From: Pseudomonadota bacterium
Lineage (GTDB): Bacteria; Pseudomonadota; Gammaproteobacteria; JAKAQQ01
Assembly (NCBI GenBank): GCA_021798795.1
Contig: JAJZBR010000013.1
Location: 1 to 35,914 of the forward strand
Direction of reading: 5' to 3'
DNA length: 35,914 bases
Shown: piece by piece, positions 33,220 to 35,914 of the stretch
Layout of the letters: every line of letters starts with the position of its first letter
How positions within the stretch are numbered: the first letter of the stretch is position 1
Translations under genes and position numbers: made by a program
The notes under the pieces: generated by a model
The model's input: the letters and a program-made list of their open reading frames with translations, nothing else
What the model was told of the DNA's origin: nothing
The model's database searches: none

Positions 33220-33240
33220 TTTCAATCTCTTCGATTGAAA
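33220..33240. repeat. Perfect stem-loop near the IS remnant end
   Basis: TTTCAATC, five-base loop, GATTGAAA: a perfect 8-base inverted repeat 20 bases past the transposase stop codon on the minus strand. It could be a terminator-like element at the end of the insertion sequence. No clear terminal inverted repeat of an IS could be fixed. Confidence 0.5.
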
Positions 33241-33259
33241 ACGGGGTTCTTCGTCCCGT

Positions 33260-33649
33260 CTACACTGCGATCCCTGAGATGAGCGCTTGGGCGCGTTGCC
33301 GCAAGGGGGTGGGTTGGGTCGTGACGGAGAAGGTCGGGGCGTCGTCTGCTGCGGTGGTTTTGAAGGTGTTGGAGACGATCGTCCCGAGATCGGCCAGGAG
33401 GGTCTGGAAGCGATGGACCAAGGTGCCATCCTTGTGGCGGTTGCGGGCGGCTTTCGCTTTTTCTCCTGCGGAGCGTTGCGCAGGGGAGACGGGGTCGCGG
33501 GTGGTCTGGGCCGCCTGATCCTCATCGGCAAAGAGGAGGGTCCGCCAGGCCTCTTTCAGGTGCCACTCGACGTAGTAGGCCAGCAAGCATAAGCCCCAGG
33601 TGCTCCGAAGGGAGTTCCGGAGCCAGAGAGAAGGTCGTCGGGGAACCAA
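33260..33649 (-). pseudogene. C-terminal remnant of an IS1634-like transposase
   Basis: The minus-strand frame reads LCLLAYYVEWHLKEAWRTLL, then FADEDQAAQ, RFQTLLADLGTIVSNT and QPTPLRQRAQALISGI before the stop. This is the usual tail of IS1634-group (IS4 superfamily) DDE transposases of about 500-600 residues. The N-terminal DDE core is absent: upstream of about residue 15 the homology stops and the frame closes with a stop near 33701. It is therefore a truncated, inactive relic. It adjoins a decayed mobilization module on its right and the intron fragment on its left. Confidence 0.75.
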
Positions 33650-33666
33650 ATTCGGCTCAGCGGTCT

Positions 33667-33874
33667 TCAGGGGCGCTTGGGCGAGAGCGGGGCTGGCAGG
33701 TCAAACAACGCCCGGTTATCGGCCCGCGCCAACCACTGGTCGAGCCAGGAGCGGAAGCGTTTCGGGTCGAGTTCGACCTGGTCGACTTGGGCGAGGACGA
33801 TGGTGCTGGCCAATCCCGTCTGGATGAGCTGTTTCCCCTGCGTCCCGAAGTTTCTTCCTGATCCGATCACTCAT
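33667..33874 (-). pseudogene. Small TraD-like mobilization protein, internally deleted
   Basis: Two pieces in different frames resemble the small (about 90-100 residue) TraD family encoded divergently from MobA/MobL relaxases. The N-terminal piece MSDRIRKKLRDAG is read from ATG 33874. The C-terminal piece GLASTIVLAQVDQ, with ELDPKRFRSWLDQWLARADN and RALFDLPAPL, is read in the next frame and stops at 33667. The arginine-rich coiled-coil middle that normally joins them is missing, so an internal deletion with frameshift is inferred. The divergent arrangement with the relaxase supports the identification. What each piece did originally is known only by analogy. Confidence 0.55.
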
Positions 33875-34085
33875 CACCTCCATCCGTTCTGGTGACTGTA
33901 CCCCCGGCTGCACTCAAATGGCAGGTGATTTCATGCACACTTACGAAAAGTCCTCGGCCTCTGCGGGGCCTGCGGCTTTTCTTCAGTTGCGCCAAGGGGC
34001 TTTGCCCCCTGGATCCCGTGAGGGGGCGCCGGTGCAAGAGTAGGGTAGGACGCCAGCTGGGGCCGGCCGTGAACAGGAGGGGGGT
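33875..34085. other. Candidate origin-of-transfer region between TraD-like and relaxase genes
   Basis: The divergent spacer of about 210 bases holds a perfect hairpin GGGGC-TTT-GCCCC (33996-34008), preceded by a GC-rich segment ending in CTTTTCTT. It also contains the relaxase ribosome binding site AGGAGG (34075-34080, five bases before ATG). In MobA/MobL plasmids oriT normally lies in this position. No nic site could be matched with confidence. Confidence 0.4.
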
Positions 34086-35069
34086 ATGGCGATCTATCAC
34101 CTGTCGGTGAAACCCGTGAGTCGCGGGGGCGGGCGGTCGGCGACCGCGGCTTCCGCGTACCGGGCTGCCGATCCCGGGTGGCGCTGGAGTACGAGATCGC
34201 GTTGCCCTGCGAGTTGACCCAAGCCCAGCGGCTGGATTTGGTGCGGGGGTTCGCGGCCGAGATTGCCGACCGGTACGGGGTGGCGGTGGATTTTGCGATC
34301 CACGCCCCGCACCGGGCAGGGGACGAGCGGAATCACCATGCCCATCTGCTCGCCACGACGCGGGTTGTCGAACCCGGCGGGTTGGGCGAGAAGGCTACGA
34401 TCGAGTGGTCCGATACCAACCGCCGGAAGGCGGAGCTCACGCCAGCCCGGTGGGAGATCGAGGCGATCCGGGAGCGTTGGGCACAGCTGGCCAACGAGAA
34501 GCTTCTGGAGCACGGGATCCGGATCGATCATCGGAGTCTTGTGGTCCAGGGGATCGGGCGGGAGCCGACCAGTCACCTGGGGCCGGCGGTGTCGGGGATG
34601 GAGCGGCGGGGGATCGAGACCGAGGTCGGGAAACGGCTCGATCGCGAGGCGCAGGAGGCTGCGCAGCGGCGGCTGGAGCGGGCTGCGGAGCTCGGCCGGG
34701 TCGAGCGGGAAGTGCGCGCCCTCGCGGCTTCGATCATCGACGTGTCCGGCAATCTCGAGGCGGCCCGGCGCGAGCGGGATCTGATGCTCGCGCGGGAGCC
34801 GTCTCGGCCCACTCTCGAGGGGCTCCAGCGGGAAGGACGCGAGCGGTGGTTCGGGATGCGGGCGGAGCAAAAGGCGAAGGAACCCGCTCCGGAGCGGATA
34901 CCCGCGGAGCGGGTGCCCGAGAGGGGGATCGGGAAGACCCCCGAGGTGGGGACCCCCGAGACCGGCCGACCGGTCGGTCGGTCGGCGGGCCGAGCGCTGG
35001 CGGGAGTACCGGCGCGCTCAGGAGCCGGAGAAGGGTCGGGGCCGGGACGGGCCGGAATACGAGCGGTGA
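34086..35069 (+). pseudogene. MobA/MobL-type relaxase, frameshifted and deleted
   Basis: The gene starts normally (MAIYHLSVKPVSRGGGRSAT, then AYRAAD, which would hold the catalytic Tyr). It breaks at about 34172, where roughly 45-50 residues are missing by comparison with family members. Homology resumes in another frame from GTG 34178: VALEYEIALP, then HAPHRAGDERNHHAHLLATT with the metal-binding His triad, and RIDHRSLVVQGIGREPTSHL. After a CGGT tetranucleotide run (34971-34985) the plausible sequence RRAERWREYRRAQEPEKGRG is in a third frame ending with TGA at 35067. The enzyme would nick oriT in conjugative mobilization. With a deletion and a frameshift it is almost certainly inactive. Confidence 0.85.
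34971..34985 (+). repeat. CGGT tetranucleotide run at the relaxase frameshift
   Basis: CGGTCGGTCGGTCGG carries just under four CGGT units. Removing one unit restores the frame between the upstream relaxase and its plausible C terminus, so unit gain by slippage is the likely cause of the frameshift. Confidence 0.75.
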
Positions 35070-35550
35070 TCGACGCGCCGACGCACGGCGTCATCGCCGT
35101 CTGCATGGCGACGGGTTGCAAGCGCTGCCGATCTGGGTGGTGGTGGGGCTCGCATCGGAAGCGATCCTCTGGGTACTGCGGCGTTTCGGACCGGTTGCCT
35201 TCGGGCGAAACGAGATTCTCCCGACGCTCGTGCTGTACATGGCTGGCGGATTTCTGGGAGGGCTCTACTGGGCCAAGCGCAGGCGTCCGTTGGCTGCGAT
35301 CGGGCGGCGCGTGGCGCTGGTGTTCGACGGCGGCGCGGCCCAGGCGGCGACCCGGAAGCTCCGGGCCCGGGCGCGGCGATTGCCGCCGGCGCGGATGCCG
35401 CACGCCGTCGCCGCCGTGCCGTTCGAGGACGAGTTCAAGCACTTCAAGTTCATCGGCACCACCGGAACCGGCAAGAGCACGGCGATCCGGGAACTCCTGC
35501 ACGCGGCGCTGTATCGGGGCGATCGGGCCGTGATCGCCGATCCGGACGGG
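35066..35550 (+). pseudogene. N-terminal fragment of a TraD/VirD4-like coupling protein
   Basis: From about 35116 one frame encodes LQALPIWVVVGLASEAILWV, a second hydrophobic segment (TLVLYMAGGFLGGLYWA) and a P-loop, KFIGTTGTGKSTAIRELLHA. It then reads LYRGDRAVIADPDG before homology ends at about 35550. This is the N terminus of a type IV coupling ATPase that brings the relaxosome to the transfer channel. The likely original start is GTG 35066, overlapping the relaxase stop (GTGA), but that start is in a different frame (IDAPTHGVIAV), so a one-base loss near 35100 is inferred; TTG 35116 is the alternative. The remaining ATPase domain is absent, replaced by an unrelated gene on the other strand. 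Confidence 0.75.
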
Positions 35551-35567
35551 AAGACTGGCCGCTTGAA

Positions 35568-35914
35568 TCAGTCATTTTGCGTGGGAACCGGGACAACCAC
35601 GCAACCCTGGAACTTCCCACCTATATATCCGCACTCCAGGATTGCAACCACCGGATCTCCCGGATCCGGCACATCGATCCCGCCGTTTCCCGATCCGCCG
35701 CCTCCACCGCCCCCACCGCCCACACTGCCGAGATCACCCCCAAGATTCAGTGTGTTGATAAGGTGAACCGCCTGCGACGCAAGTTGCGCCAACTCCGTGT
35801 TCGATTGCAACTGCTTCAGGGTGAGTTTCGACTTATTATCGATATTCAACACATCCCAAGTGTTGGATATGGCTTCATTTGGAACATAGACCAAGACCGC
35901 ATAGCTGACGTTGC
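35568..35914 (-). CDS. Unknown protein with polyglycine linker, 5' end outside window
   Basis: The frame is open from the right edge to the stop at 35568-35570. The first candidate start codon in the window is a TTG at 35894, but the frame continues upstream as NVSYAVLVYVPNEAISN, so the gene probably begins beyond the edge. The visible part has a helical Leu/Gln-rich segment (SKLTLKQLQSNTELAQLASQ), then a run of nine glycines and GSGNGG, followed by DVPDPGDPVVAILECGYIGG and VVVPVPTQND. No known domain was recognised. Base composition at the upstream end is visibly less GC-rich than the chromosome. It abuts the truncated coupling protein. Confidence 0.45.
   Translation of the reverse strand, partial: NVSYAVLVYVPNEAISNTWDVLNIDNKSKLTLKQLQSNTELAQLASQAVHLINTLNLGGDLGSVGGGGGGGGGSGNGGIDVPDPGDPVVAILECGYIGGKFQGCVVVPVPTQND

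Noticed and set aside
34097-34870. Minus-strand open frame opposite the relaxase
   Set aside because: Product is rich in Pro, Leu and Arg with no motif; the plus-strand relaxase carries the His triad and other signatures.

Overview
The window is a GC-rich stretch of a Gram-negative proteobacterial chromosome, with one decayed mobile region at its right end. Gene content and order point to the Gammaproteobacteria or a close relative such as Acidithiobacillia: ribBA-ribH-nusB-thiL-pgpA, xseB-ispA-dxs-folE2, RF3, ParE, a PlpD-type outer-membrane patatin, and frequent GTG/TTG starts with GTGA/ATGA overlaps. The genus cannot be fixed from the sequence alone. No tRNA, rRNA or CRISPR array was seen.

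Layout, left to right. 1-2.5 kb: end of an acylphosphatase gene, then a lytic transglycosylase and proS on the minus strand. 2.7-5.7 kb: a tightly coupled plus-strand run of an ilvC-like gene, pssA, a family 4 uracil-DNA glycosylase and rimI. 5.8-10.9 kb: prfC, a UMF1-family transporter and a plpD-like phospholipase/autotransporter. 10.8-12.7 kb: a vapBC toxin-antitoxin segment between two near-identical direct repeats of about 0.3 kb; each repeat carries the 3' end of plpD and the 3' end of a SnoaL-like gene. 12.5-17.1 kb (minus): moxR, DUF58, tgpA-type transglutaminase and the intact SnoaL-like gene. 17.3-19 kb: a small lipoprotein, DedA and a hotdog thioesterase. 19.1-24 kb (plus): ribBA, ribH, nusB, thiL, pgpA and a Ser/Thr kinase fused to a cyclic-nucleotide-binding domain. 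24.2-28.2 kb (minus): xseB, ispA, dxs, folE2 (isoprenoid and pterin precursors). 28.4-30.9 kb (plus): rubrerythrin, an Fe-S oxidoreductase and DUF3501. 31-32.9 kb: parE.

From about 20 bases after the parE stop codon the sequence changes character: a probable 5' piece of a group II intron, the C-terminal piece of an IS1634-like transposase, and a mobilization module (small TraD, candidate oriT, MobA/MobL relaxase, coupling protein). Every gene in this module is damaged by deletion, frameshift or truncation. The window ends in an unknown partial gene on the minus strand with a polyglycine linker and lower GC.

Most of the window is housekeeping. The points most worth a second look are the ilvC-like protein that has lost two KARI active-site residues, the repeat-bounded vapBC insertion, the kinase-cNMP fusion with a ten-C homopolymer inside its coding sequence, the rubrerythrin/Fe-S/DUF3501 operon with an intergenic stem-loop, and the eroded mobile module abutting parE.
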